Of a DNA stretch of 64,000 bases, positions 1 through 13,026 are shown in pieces (position 1 is the first letter of the stretch; each line of letters starts with the position of its first letter). Made by a program: the position numbers and the translations under genes. The stretch is taken from contig NC_134833.1 in the NCBI RefSeq assembly GCF_004210375.1, positions 146,188,127 through 146,252,126 on the forward strand, written 5' to 3'. The notes under the pieces were generated by a model. That model made no database searches and was not told where the DNA came from. It worked only from the letters and a program-made list of their open reading frames with translations. The DNA is from Tachypleus tridentatus. Lineage: Eukaryota > Arthropoda > Merostomata > Xiphosura > Limulidae.

Positions 1-3000
1 AGTACAACAACTAAAATTAAACTATACAAAAGAAGAAGGAACAAAGTGTCAGTACAACAACTAAAATTAAACTATACAAAAGAAGAAGGAACAAAGTGTC
101 AGTACAACAACTAAAATTAAACTATACAAAAGAAGAAGGAACAAAGTGTCAGTACAACAACTAAAATTAAACTATACAAAAAGAAGGAACAAAGTGTCAA
201 GAAGAACAAAGTGTCAGTACAACAACTAAAATTAAACTATACAAAAGAAGAAGGAACAAAGTGTCAGTACAACAACTAAAATTAAACTATACAAAAGAAG
301 AAGGAACAAAGTGTCAGTACAACAACTAAAATTAAACTATACAAAAGAAGAAGGAACAAAGTGTCAGTACAACAACTAAAATTAAACTATACAAAGAAGA
401 AGGAACAAAGTGTCAGTAAAACAACTAAAATTAAACTATACAAAAGAAGAAGGAACAAAGTGTAAAACAACTAAAATTAAACTATACAAAAGAAGAAGGA
501 ACAAAGTGTCAGTACAACAACTAAAATTAAACTATACAAAAGAAGAAGGAACAAAGTGTCAGTACAACAACTAAAATTAAACTATACAAAAGAAGAAGGA
601 ACAAAGTGTCAGTACAACAACTAAAATTAAACTATACAAAAAAGAAGGAACAAAGTGTCAGTACAACAACAAAATTAAACTAAAATTAAACAACTATAAA
701 CAAAAAAAGAAGAAGGAACAAAGTGTCAGTACAACAACTAAAATTAAACTATACAAAAGAAGAAGGAACAAAGTGTCAGTACAACAACTAAAATTAAACT
801 ATACAAAAGAAGAAGGAACAAAGTGTCAGTACAACAACTAAAATTAAACTATACAAAAGAAAGGAACAAAGTGTCAAGGAAAATTAAACTATACAAAAGA
901 AGAAGGAACAAAGTGTCAGTACAACAACTAAAATTAAACTATACAAAAGAAGAAGGAACAAAGTGTCAGTACAACAACTAAAATTAAACTATACAAAAAG
1001 AAGAACAAAGTGTCAACAAAGTGTCAGTATACAACAACTAAAATTAAACAACTACAAAACTATACAAAGAAGAAGGAACAAAGTGTCAGTAACAACAACA
1101 ACTAAAATTAAACTATACAAAACTATAAGAAGAAGAACAAAGTGTCAGTACAACAACTAAAATTAAACTATACAAAAGAAGAAGGAACAAAGTGTCAGTA
1201 CAACAACTAAAATTAAACTATACAAAAGAAGAAGGAACAAAGTGTCAGTACAACAACTAAAATTAAACTATACAAAAGAAGAAGGAACAAAGTGTCAGTA
1301 CAACAACTAAAATTAAACTATACAAAAGAAGAAGGAACAAAGTGTCAGTACAACAACTAAAATTAAACTATACAAAAGAAGGAACAAAGTGTCAGTACAA
1401 CAACTAAAATTAAACTATACAAAAGAAGAAGGAACAAAGTGTCAGTACAACAACTAAAATTAAACTATACAAAAGAAGAAGGAACAAAGTGTCAGTACAA
1501 CAACTAAAATTAAACTATACAAAAGAAGAAGGAACAAAGTGTCAGTACAACAACTAAAATTAAACTATACAAAAGAAGAAGGAACAAAGTGTCAGTACAA
1601 CAACTAAAATTAAACTATACAAAGAAGAAGAAGGAACAAAGTGTCAGTACAACAACTAAAATTAAACTATACAAAAGAAGAAGGAACAAAGTGTCAGTAC
1701 AACAACTAAAATTAAACTATACAAAAGAAGAAGGAACAAAGTGTCAGTACAACAACTAAAATTAAACTATACAAAAGAAGAAGGAACAAAGTGTCAGTAC
1801 AACAACTAAAATTAAACTATACAAAAAGAAGAAGGAACAAAGTGTCAGTACAACAACTAAAATTAAACTATACAAAAGAAGAAGGAACAAAGTGTCAGTA
1901 CAACAACTAAAATTAAACTATACAAAAGAAGAAGGAACAAAGTGTCAGTACAACAACTAAAATTAAACTATACAAAAGAAGAAGGAACAAAGTGTCAGTA
2001 CAACAACTAAAATTAAACTATACAAAAGAAGAAGGAACAAAGTGTCAGTACAACAACTAAAATTAAACTATACAAAAGAAGAAGGAACAAAGTGTCAGTA
2101 CAACAACTAAAATTAAACTATACAAAAGAAGAAGGAACAAAGTGTCAGTACAACAACTAAAATTAAACTATACAAAAGAAGAAGGAACAAAGTGTCAGTA
2201 CAACAACTAAAATTAAACTATACAAAAGAAGAAGGAACAAAGTGTCAGTACAACAACTAAAATTAAACTATACAAAAGAAGAAGGAACAAAGTGTCAGTA
2301 CAACAACTAAAATTAAACTATACAAAAGAAGAAGGAACAAAGTGTCAGTACAACAACTAAAATTAAACTATACAAAAGAAGAAGGAACAAAGTGTCAGTA
2401 CAACAACTAAAATTAAGCTATACAAATAAAGAAGGAACAAAGTGTCAGTACAACAACTAAAATTAAACTATACAAAAGAAGAAGGAACAAAGTGTCAGTA
2501 CAACAACTAAAATTAAACTATACAAAAGAAGAAGGAACAAAGTGTCAGTACAACAACTAAAATTAAACTATACAAAAGAAGAAGGAACAAAGTGTCAGTA
2601 AAACAACTAAAATTAAACTAACAAACTATACAAGAAGGAACAAAGTGTCAGTACAACAACTAAAATTAAACTATACAAAAGAAGAAGGAACAAAGTGTCA
2701 GTACAACAACTAAAATTAAACTATACAAAAGAAGAAGGAACAAAGTGTCAGTACAACAACTAAAATTAAACTATACAAAAGAAGAAGGAACAAAGTGTCA
2801 GTACAACAACTAAAATTAAACTATACAAAAGAAGAAGGAACAAAGTGTCAGTACAACAACTAAAATTAAACTATACAAAAGAAGAAGGAACAAAGTGTCA
2901 GTACAACAACTAAAATTAAACTATACAAAAGAAGAAGGAACAAAGTGTCAGTACAACAACTAAAATTAAACTATACAAAAGAAGAAGGAACAAAGTGTCA

Positions 3001-6000
3001 GTACAACAACTAAAATTAAACTATACAAAAGAAGAAGGAACAAAGTGTCAGTACAACAACTAAAATTAAACTATACAAAAGAAGAAGGAACAAAGTGTCA
3101 GTACAACAACTAAAATTAAACTATACAAAAGAAGAAGGAACAAAGTGTCAGTACAACAACTAAAATTAAACTAGACAAAAGAAGGAACAAAGCGTCAGTA
3201 CAACAACTAAAATTAAACTATACAAAAAGAAGAAGGAACAAAGTGTCAGTAAACAACTAAAATTAAACTATACAAAAGAAGAAGGAACAAAGTGTCAGTA
3301 CAACAACTAAAATTAAACTATACAAAAAAGAAGAAGGAACAAACTAAAATGTCAGTAGAACAACTAAAATTAAACTATACAAAAGAAGAAGGAACAAAGT
3401 GTCAGTACAACAACTAAAATTAAACTATACAAAAGAAGAAGGAACAAAGTGTCAGTACAACAACTAAAATTAAACAACACAAAGATAGAAGGAACAAAGT
3501 GTCAGTACAACAACTAAAATTAAACTATACAAAAGAAGAAGGAACAAAGTGTCAGTACAACAACTAAAATTAAACTATACAAAAGAAGAAGGAACAAAGT
3601 GTCAGTAAAACAACTAAAATTAAACAACTAAAATTAAACTATACAAAAGAAGAAGGAACAAAGTGTCAGTACAACAACTAAAATTAAACTATACAAAAGA
3701 AGAAGGAACAAAGTGTCAGTACAACAACAACTAAAAAAGAAGAAGGAACAAAGTGTAGTAAACAACTAAAATAAACAAAAAAGAAGAAGGAACAAAGTGT
3801 CAGTACAACAACTAAAATTAAACTATACAAAAGAAGAAGGAACAAAGTGTCAGTACAACAACTAAAATTAAACTATACAAAAGAAGAAGGAACAAAGTGT
3901 CAGTACAACAACTAAAATTAAACTATACAAAGAAGAAGGAAGAAGGAACAAAGTGTCAGTACAACAACTAAAATTAAACTATACAAAAGAAGAAGGAACA
4001 AAGTGTCAGTACAACAACTAAAATTAAACTATACAAAAGAAGAAGGAACAAAGTGTCAGTACAACAACTAAAATTAAACTATACAAAAGAAGAAGGAACA
4101 AAGTGTCAGTAACAACAACTAAAATTAAACTATACAAAAGAAGAAGGAACAAAGTGTCAGTACAACAACTAAAATTAAACTATACAAAAGAAGAAGGAAC
4201 AAAGTGTCAGTACAACAACTAAAATTAAACTATACAAAAGAAGAAGGAACAAAGTGTCAGTACAACAACTAAAATTAAACTATACAAAAGAAGAAGGAAC
4301 AAAGTGTCAGTAAAACAACTAAAATTAAACAACACAAAAAAGAAGGAACAAAGTGTCAGTAAAACAACTAAAATTAAACTATACAAAGAAGAAGAAGAAC
4401 AAAGTGTCAGTACAACAACTAAAATTAAACTATACAAAAGAAGAAGGAACAAAGTGTCAGTACAAACTAACTAAAATAAAACATACAAAAGAAGAAGGAA
4501 CAAAGTGTCAGTACAACAACTAAAATTAAACTATACAAAAGAAGAAGGAACAAAGTGTCAGTACAACAACTAAAATTAAACTATACAAAAGAAGAAGGAA
4601 CAAAGTGTCAGTACAACAACTAAAATTAAACTATACAAAAGAAGAAGGAACAAAGTGTCAGTACAACAACTAAAATTAAACTATACAAAAAGAAGAAGGA
4701 ACAAAGTGTCAGTAAAACAACTAAAATTAAACTATACAAAGAAGAAGGAACAAAGTGTCAGTACAACAACTAAAATTAAACTATACAAAAGAAGAAGGAA
4801 CAAAGTGTCAGTACAACAACTAAAATTAAACTATACAAAAGAAGAAGGAACAAAGTGTCAGTACAACAACTAAAATTAAACTATACAAAAGAAGAAGGAA
4901 CAAAGTGTCAGTACAAAAAGAAGAAGGAACAACTAAAATTAAACTATACAAAAGAAGAAGGAACAAAGTGTCAGTAAAACAACTAAAATTAAACTATACA
5001 AAAGAAGAAGGAACAAAGTGTCAGTAAAACAACTAAAATTAAACTATACAAAAGAAGAAGGAACAAAGTGTCAGTACAACAACTAAAATTAAACTATACA
5101 AAAAGAAGAAGAAGGAACAAAGTGTCAGTACAACAACTAAAATTAAACTATACAAAAGAAGAAGGAACAAAGTGTCAGTACAACAACTAAAATTAAACTA
5201 TACAAAAGAAGAAGGAACAAAGTGTCAGTACAACAACTAAAATTAAACTATACAAAAGAAGAAGGAACAAAGTGTCAGTACAACAACTAAAATTAAACTA
5301 TACAAAAGAAGAAGGAACAAAGTGTCAGTACAACAACTAAAATTAAACTATACAAAGAAGAAGGAACAAAGTGTCAGTACAACAACTAAAATTAAACTAT
5401 ACAAAAGAAGAAGGAACAAAGTGTCAGTACAACAACTAAAATTAAACTATACAAAAAAGAAGAAGGAACAAAGTGTCAGTACAACAACTAAAATTAAACT
5501 ATACAAAAGAAGAAGGAACAAAGTGTCAGTACAACAACTAAAATTAAACTATACAAAAAGAAGAAGGAACAAAGTGTCAGTACAACAACTAAAATTAAAC
5601 TATACAAAAAAGAAGGAACAAAGTGTCAGTACAACAACTAAAATTAAACTATACAAAAGAAGAAGGAACAAAGTGTCAGTACAACAACTAAAATTAAACT
5701 ATACAAAAGAAGAAGGAACAAAGTGTCAGTACAACAACTAAAATTAAACTATACAAAGAAGAAGGAACAAAGTGTCAGTACAACAACTAAAATTAAACTA
5801 TACAAAAAGAAGAAGGAACAAAGTGTCAGTACAACAACTAAAATTAAACTATACAAAAGAAGAAGGAACAAAGTGTCAGTACAACAACTAAAATTAAACT
5901 ATACAAAAAAGAAGAAGGAAGGAACAAAGTGTCAGTACAACAACTAAAATTAAACTATACAAAAAGAAGAAGGAACAAAGTGTCAGTACAACAACTAAAA

Positions 6001-6832
6001 TTAAACTATACAAAAGAAGAAGGAACAAAGTGTCAGTACAACAACTAAAATTAAACTATACAAAAGAAGAAGGAACAAAGTGTCAGTACAACAACTAAAA
6101 TTAAACTATACAAAAGAAGAAGGAACAAAGTGTCAGTAAAAAAATAAAATTAAACAACACAAAAAAGAAGGAACAAAGTGTTAGTAAAACAACTAAAATT
6201 AAACAACACAAAAAAGAAGGAACAAAGTGTCAGTACAACAACTAAAATTAAACTAGACAAAAGAAGAAGGAACAAAGTGTCAGTACAACAACTAAAATTA
6301 AACTAGACAAAAGAAGAAGGAACAAAGTGTCAGTACAACAACTAAAATTAAACTATACAAAAGAAGAAGGAACAAAGTGTCAGTACGACTACTAAAATTA
6401 AACTACACAAAAGAAGAAGGAACAAAGTGTCAGTACAACAACTAAAATTAAACTCGACAAAAGAAGAAGGAACAAAGTGTCAGTACAACAACTGAAATTA
6501 AACTATACAAAAGAAGAAGAAGCAAATTGTCAGTACAACAACTAAAATTAAACTATGCAAAGAAGAAGGAACAAAGTGTCTGTAGGACTACTGAAAGTAA
6601 ACAAGCTAGAAGAAGAAGGAACAAAGTGTCAGTACAACAACTAAAATTAAACTAGAGAAAAGAAGAAGGAACAAAGTGTTAGTACAACAACTAAAAGTAA
6701 ACTATATAGAAGACGAAGGAACAAAGTGTCAGTACAAGAACTAAAAGTAAACTGTACAGAAGAAGAAGGAACAAAGTGTCAGTATGACTACTGAAAGTAA
6801 ACTATGCAGAAGAAGATGAAAGAAAGATTCAT
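1..6832. repeat. 50-bp satellite array, about 136 units, open at left edge
   Basis: The unit begins agtacaacaactaaaattaa and continues through actatacaaaagaagaagga to acaaagtgtc, 50 bp, purine-rich on this strand. Most units from 1 to about 6100 are identical. Short internal deletions and A-run length changes recur (for example 660-720, 1000-1130, 3720-3790). Substitutions rise sharply from about 6370 to the right border near 6832. Open frames read here in either direction are array translations, not genes. Confidence 0.98.
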
Positions 6833-7694
6833 CAGTTTCTTCTTTTCAACACGCTTGAAGTAATTTTTTATTTTCAGGTTAATCCTTCCATTCTAGGTGA
6901 GTCTGTTTCAGCTGGTAACCCACCAATTTCTATTTAGGTTTACATTTTTAAGAGAAAAAAATGAAAATAAAATTTCTTGTTCCTACCGTTAGGTTTGGGA
7001 AAAATATAAAATTATATGGAGTAAAAGTGTGTATTTATGTAATTCAATACTGGTGGTTTTTTGAAAATCTATATTGAAAGCACCACCAGGACCATATTGC
7101 TGTACATTTTTTTGTTTTTTATTGTTATTCTGGTTTTGGGGTTTGTTGGTTTATTATTAATCTTCATATGATTTAATAAATGTAATACATGAAAGAAATT
7201 CTTTAAGAAATTCGGCATATATATACTTGTGTATATCTGTAAGTTATATTGTAAAAATAAATACTATATTTAATTTATATGTATCATTGAAAACATAAAC
7301 AGTTAATATTTTAAACTTAAAATAGTTTTTCTCTTATCTTTGATGGACAAGATATCTCAGTATTTCTTGGAAGTTAAAGTTACAAATATTTTCTTTCAAA
7401 ATATTTCATTGTATTTTTTTTTTTTATTACCAAACAGGACAGTATTTATTATTTTATTATGTTATGGGTTTAGTTCATTTTATTTGGAGTTGTCTTGTTA
7501 AGTTTCATAATTCCAAATTCTTGTTCTTGACATATTGTGACTACTTTCAAAATACAAAGAGAAACCTATCAACAATATCTGGCCGTGCACAAAGGGACAC
7601 TGATGTCACTGATTGTCAGGATAATATATACATATTTCGACTGTAGATGGCGGTGAGTAACTTAATGAATCCTACGCCACAGAATTAAAGAAGA
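6833..7694. other. Unassigned AT-rich sequence
   Basis: This flanks the satellite. It has poly-T runs and no recognisable gene, element or repeat. Confidence 0.6.
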
Positions 7695-7943
7695 TTGGTT
7701 TGGTTTCGATTTTGCTAGTCGTCCCTAATTTAGCAGTGTATGACTAGAGGGAAGACAACTAGTCACCACCACCCACCGCCAACTCTTGAGATACTCTTTT
7801 ACCACCGAATAGTGGGATTGACCACAACACTATAATGCCCCCACGGCTGAAAGTGCGAGTATGTGTGGTATTACGGGGACTCTAACCCGCAACCCTCAGA
7901 TTACGAGTCGAGTGTTTTAACAATGGCCGAATCATACCCCTAG
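7695..7943 (-). mobile_element. SINE family A (tRNA-derived)
   Basis: Antisense copy. The SINE reads head (GCCCGGCATGGCCAGGTGG-like with A box), B box GGTTCGAATCC-like, then body (gttggcggtgggtggtgatg), tail (gctttgcgcgaaattc) and (CAAA)n. This copy is diverged (B-box region ctctaacccgc) and forms the left edge of the triplication. Confidence 0.9.
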
Positions 7944-8317
7944 TTCACCAAGCCATAAAATATAGTTTAAAGATGTTGGAATTTTTTTTAAGACAGCATT
8001 AGGGTGTTATATTAATATAGAAATTCCCGGAAACCATTTAATTAATTTAATAGTTTCAAACTCAGTTATACGTCAATGTGTTTTCTCACTAAGCCTGTCG
8101 GTAAAAAAAACAAACCTATCAATATTCTGAGGCAGAACTAACACTTTAAAGGTTACATCTTATGTAGCTTACGTATCGTGATCAAAATTGGATTTTAACG
8201 TGTTAAAACCTAATCTTTAAGTGTAAGTTTTATAACCCTATGAATTTTCCACTTCTTCGAACTCAGCCTATAGCAATTATCTTTACTACCATAAAGTAAA
8301 CACAAACTTAAATGATT

Positions 8318-8590
8318 GGTTATTTTGAATTTCGCGCAAAGCTACTCAAGGGCTATCTGCGGTAGCCGTCCCTAATTTAGTAGTGTAAGACTAGAGGGAA
8401 GGCAGCTAGTCATAACCACCCACCGCAAACTCTTGGGCTACTCTTTTATCAACGAATAGTGGGATTGACCACAACACTGTAATGCCCTCACGGCTGAAAG
8501 TGCGAGTATGTGTGGTATGACGGGGACTCGAACCCGCAACCCTCAGATTACGAGTCGAGTGTTTTAACAATGGCCGAATCATACCCCTAG
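8318..8590 (-). mobile_element. SINE family A, duplicated copy
   Basis: Antisense; tail side gaatttcgcgcaaagc at the left. The head end differs from the consensus (atggccgaatcataccc). Nearly identical to the copy 647 bp downstream, so it was copied by tandem duplication rather than by a separate insertion. Confidence 0.92.
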
Positions 8591-8964
8591 TTCACCAAGC
8601 CATAAAATATAGTTTAAAGGTGTTGGAATTTTTTTTAAGACAGCATTAGGGTGTTATATTAATATAGAAATTCCCGGAAACCATTTAATTAATTTAATAG
8701 TTTCAAACTCAGTTATACGTCAATGTGTTTTCTCACTAAGCCTGTCGGTAAAAAAAACAAACCTATCAATATTCTGAGGCAGAACTAACACTTTAAAGGT
8801 TACATCTTATGTAGCTTACGTATCGTGATCAAAATTGGATTTTAACGTGTTAAAACCTAATCTTTAAGTGTAAGTTTTATAACCCTATGAATTTTCCACT
8901 TCTTCGAACTCAGCCTGTAGCAATTATCTTTACTACCATAAAGTAAACACAAACTTAAATGATT

Positions 8965-9237
8965 GGTTATTTTGAATTTCGCGCAAAGCTACTCAAGGGC
9001 TATCTGCGGTAGCCGTCCCTAATTTAGTAGTGTAAGACTAGAGGGAAGGCAGCTAGTCATAACCACCCACCGCAAACTCTTGGGCTACTCTTTTATCAAC
9101 GAATAGTGGGATTGACCACAACACTGTAATGCCCTCACGGCTGAAAGTGCGAGTATGTGTGGTATGACGGGGACTCGAACCCGCAACCCTCAGATTACGA
9201 GTCGAGTGTTTTAACAATGGCCGAATCATACCCCTAG
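8965..9237 (-). mobile_element. SINE family A, duplicated copy
   Basis: Antisense; near-identical to 8318-8590. Part of the 647-bp tandem unit. Confidence 0.92.
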
Positions 9238-9611
9238 TTCACCAAGCCATAAAATATAGTTTAAAGATGTTGGAATTTTTTTTAAGACAGCATTAGGGTG
9301 TTATATTAATATAGAAATTCCCGGAAACCATTTAATTAATTTAATAGTTTCAAACTCAGTTATACGTCAATGTGTTTTCTCACTAAGCCTGTTGGTAAAA
9401 AAAACAAACCTATCAATATTCTGAGGCAGAACTAACACTTTAAAGGTTACATCTTATGTAGCTTACGTATCGTGATCAAAATTGGATTTTAACGTGTTAA
9501 AACCTAATCTTTAAGTGTAAGTTTTATAACCCCATGAATTTTCCACTTCTTCGAACTCAGCCTATAGCAATTATCTTTACTACCATAAAGTAAACACAAA
9601 CTTAAATGATT

Positions 9612-9883
9612 GGTTATTTTGAATTTCGCGCAAAGCTACTCAAGGGCTATCTGCGCTAGCCGTCCCTAATTTAGTAGTGTAAGACTAGAGGGAAGGCAGC
9701 TAGTCATAACCACCCACCGCAAACTCTTGGGCTACTCTTTTATCAACGAATAGTGGGATTAACCGTCACATTATAACGCCCTCACGGCTGAATAGGGCGA
9801 ACATGATTGGTGCGACCGGGATTCGAACCCGCGACCCTCGGATTACGAGTCGAACGCTTTAACACATCTGCCCATGCCGGGCC
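9612..9883 (-). mobile_element. SINE family A, right border of triplication
   Basis: Antisense. Its tail half matches the duplicated copies, but its head half returns to the family consensus (gattcgaacccgcgaccctc, ccatgccgggcc). It looks like a recombinant between SINE copies. Confidence 0.92.
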
Positions 9884-10361
9884 TAACTGAAACGAAGATT
9901 CACCTGAAATCCTGAACTATTAACATGTATGCTGGTACACGTTAATTTTAATTGCTCGATCTAATTAAAGTGTATTTCCTGTTATTATAAACGTGTGAGC
10001 TTTTACACTGACCGGTTAGTCTGAAGTAATATCTATCAGTGAGATTTTGTAAATATCTTTCCTACGTTCTCTGAAACCTATTCTTCCTCAATTCGTGTGA
10101 GAAATCGTTTCATCTTCGACTCTTAAAGTACTAAATTAGTGTACTTAGCACGCCGGTACAAGACAAAACGTGTGTTTATGTACAATAGTATAGCAAAATA
10201 AAGCCTGCCTTACACATTGGACTTTGTTAAGTTTTAAGTTTCTTTGCACAATCATGTAATGTTACGAAACATAAAAAATGTAATATTTGATGTCAGATGC
10301 TCATATTTTAGGAAGGTCATTTAGTGTACGATTTTTTTTTGTAAGAACACTTTACTGAACC
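9884..10361. other. Unassigned AT-rich sequence
   Basis: No gene or repeat recognised. Confidence 0.6.
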
Positions 10362-10955
10362 ATCACTACTTTTTATGAACACTTTACAAAACCAGCACTC
10401 CATTTTATGGACTCTTCACTGACTCAGCATCACCTTTTATGAACCCTCTACTGAACCAGCAGTACATTTTACAGTACTTTTTGTGAACACTTTAATGAAC
10501 CAGCAGTACTTTTTATAAACACTTTAATGAACCAGCAGTACTTTTTGTGAACACTTTAATGAACCAGCAGTACTTTTTATAAACACTTTAATGAACCAGC
10601 AGTACTTTTTATAAACATTTTAATGAACCAGCAGTACTTTTTGTGAACACTTTAATGAACCAGCAGTACTTTTTATAAACACTTTAATGAACCAGCAGTA
10701 CTTTTTGTGAACACTTTAATGAACCAGCAGTACTTTTTATAAACACTTTAATGAACCAGCAGTACTTTTTATAAACACTTTAATGAACCAGCAGTACCTT
10801 TTGTGAACACTTTAATGAACCAGCAGTACTTTTTATGGACAATTTACCGAACCAGCACTGCATTTTTACAAGCACTTTACCGAACCAGAACTACTTTTTT
10901 GCAAACACTTTGCTCAACTAGCACTAATTTTTATGAATACATCTCTGAAGCAGCA
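10362..10955. repeat. 32-bp tandem array, about 18 units
   Basis: The unit contains aacactttaatgaaccagca followed by gtactttttataa. The centre (10490-10830) is nearly identical and alternates ttgtg/ttata before aacact; both edges are diverged. Confidence 0.95.
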
Positions 10956-11243
10956 GGAATTATTGATATACCCCAACACAATATTGTTTGAGTTGCTGAG
11001 TCATTTTACGTGCCCAAATGTTATAGTTTGTCGACTAGTTATTGTAATATTTCTAGTGAGCATGTGCAGTGCTGTCTTGAGAAGAGTACCCCGACGCGCG
11101 TGCTTGCCTTCTGTCACACGGAGAACGAACACTCGACGCCACGGTATTATTTCGAAACCTTTGTAGCACGTACAGCAGATATGATTACCTTAGCGCCAGA
11201 GTGCTTCAGAACAAACACATTTTAACACCCAACTCTTACATCA
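10956..11243 (+). other. GC-richer patch ending in a good splice donor (possible non-coding exon)
   Basis: 11040-11243 has several CpGs and is richer in G+C than its surroundings. It ends ACATCAG|GTAAGC at 11243/11244, close to the ideal U2 donor. Short open frames exist but none is recognisable. It could be an untranslated first exon of prospero or of another gene, or chance. Confidence 0.3.
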
Positions 11244-11419
11244 GGTAAGCTGATTTGACAGATTAATTAAAAGGGAAAAAGTTCTCATATTAATAGCTTA
11301 TAAATGTGCTGATGTGCTGCAACTGTTTTAAAATGTAATTAAATCTAGAAATGTTTGTTGAGGCCATTGTGAACTTCCTACTTGTATGGCATGCTGTATA
11401 TTTTCTATAGTTGATTAAG

Positions 11420-11526
11420 TGTGTTTGTGTGTCTTCTTTTTAACAAAGCCACATCTGCTGTGTCTACCGAGGTAAATCGAACCCCCGATTTCAGCGTAGA
11501 TTTATCTCTGTACCATCGCGGGACAC
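11420..11526 (-). mobile_element. SINE family B (second tRNA-derived family)
   Basis: Antisense. tRNA-like head with B box (aaatcgaacccccgattt on this strand). It is flanked by the 9-bp target duplication ttgattaag at 11411-11419 and 11527-11535. An older, diverged copy. Confidence 0.8.
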
Positions 11527-11602
11527 TTGATTAAGAAACTTGTGTAATGTTAACGTGTAGATAATTACTTAACAAATTGCATATTGTTGGTCTTTCTTTC
11601 AG

Positions 11603-11868
11603 CTTGTCCACGTGGTTAAGGCACTCGACTCATATTCCGAGAGTCGCGGACTCGAATCCCCATCACATCAAATCTGCTCGCCATTTCTGCCTTTTGGAAA
11701 AGGCTTTTTCAATCCCACTATTCGTTGGTAAAAGAGTATTCCAAGAGTTGGCGTTGGGTAGTGATGACTAGCTGTCTTCCCTCTCGTCTTATATTGTTAA
11801 ATTAGGGAAGGCTAGCGCAGATAGCCCTCGTGTAGCTTTGCGCAAAATTCAAACCAAACCAAACGAAT
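11603..11868 (+). mobile_element. SINE family A
   Basis: Sense copy: A box around gtggttaaggcac, B box actcgaatccc, body ttggcgttgggtagtgatg, tail gctttgcgcaaaattc then caaaccaaacc. The middle is diverged (cattataacg-like part lost). Confidence 0.92.
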
Positions 11869-12544
11869 ATTTCAGCTTACAATTTGAAACGAGTTAATTG
11901 AATCGTATTGATACATGTTTCTTTAGGTTAAATTCGGACCATGCCAAGCTGTTTGCGGGTTTAAAGGTCCAGGGTTAGAACCGCGATACCCTCCGACATT
12001 TAAATTATGGAGGAATTACAAGAGTAACAATTAGTCTCCTCACTCAGGATACTGAATGTTGTCTTATGTCTGGTGAACAGATATATGAAGTGTGTGTGTG
12101 TAACTTGGAGCCTCCAACCTGGCTGTTTAATTCATTATGTTGCCAAATTATTAGAAACTAATAGTAACAAATACATTTCGTACGTCAAGTTCTTGTATAG
12201 GATCTGGTAGGATTCTGGATCACATGGTGTACAGACACTGTTCAAGTTATATTTCTACCACTTAGTGGTTGTGTTTCGATATGTACACTGGTTAATGATA
12301 CAGCAGTGTTTCTGCAAGTGCCATATACATCACAATAACAATATAGTATTTAAATTAAGTGCTTTTACTTCGCAACCAGATTACATCAAAGAGCTTTATT
12401 ATACGTATACGTGTAGTTTACGTCGCAAGAATTCACAGATATGTGTTGATTGTAACCTACATTACGAGAATTAATACATTTATACACAAAAATACTTGCT
12501 GTATAAAGAACTATCAAATATCACGTGTATTTTTTAATAAAAAT
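11869..12544. other. Unassigned sequence
   Basis: Contains a short GT microsatellite near 12090. No recognised gene. Confidence 0.55.
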
Positions 12545-12753
12545 CACCCTTCTTAACAATGAACTTATATTCATCTGCTGGACATTCTTTCACAATGAAT
12601 TTATTATATTCTTCTGCTCGACATTCTTAAAAAACGAATTTATCACATACATATTCCGGACATTATTTAACAATGAATTTGTTACATTCATCTGCTGGAC
12701 ATTATTTGACAATGAATTTATTACATATATATTGGGACATTCTTTACCAATGA

Positions 12754-13026
12754 TTGGTTTGTTTTTAATATCGTGCAAAGCTACTCGAGGGCTATCTGCA
12801 CTAGCCGTACCTAATTTAGCAATATAAGACTAGAAGGAAAACAGCTAGTCATCGCCACCCACCGCCAACTATAGGATTACTCTTTACCAATGAATAATGG
12901 GATTGTCCGTGACATTATAACGCCATCACGGCTGAAAGGGCGAGCATGTTTGATGTGACGGGGATCTGAACCCGTGACTTTCAGATAACGAGTCGAACGC
13001 CTTAACCATTCTGGCCACACCGAGCC
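12754..13026 (-). mobile_element. SINE family A inside the 39-bp array
   Basis: Antisense, complete. Array sequence (tttaccaatga / tttaacaatga) sits on both sides, so insertion came after array formation. Confidence 0.93.

Larger units (their letters stand above)
7695..9883. repeat. 647-bp tandem triplication built on SINE plus unique spacer
   Basis: The word ttcaccaagccataaaatat begins at 7944, 8591 and 9238, exactly 647 bp apart. Each period is about 374 bp of unique sequence followed by an antisense family-A SINE of about 273 bp. A further SINE precedes the first spacer, so four SINEs bracket three spacers. The spacers differ by only a few bases (for example a/g near 7972, tt/gt near 9392). 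The first SINE and the last are more different, as expected for repeated unequal exchange between neighbouring SINEs. Confidence 0.95.

Noticed and set aside
1..6832. CRISPR-like regular repeats
   Set aside because: Units are head-to-tail with no spacers, and the context is a eukaryotic genome; it is a satellite.
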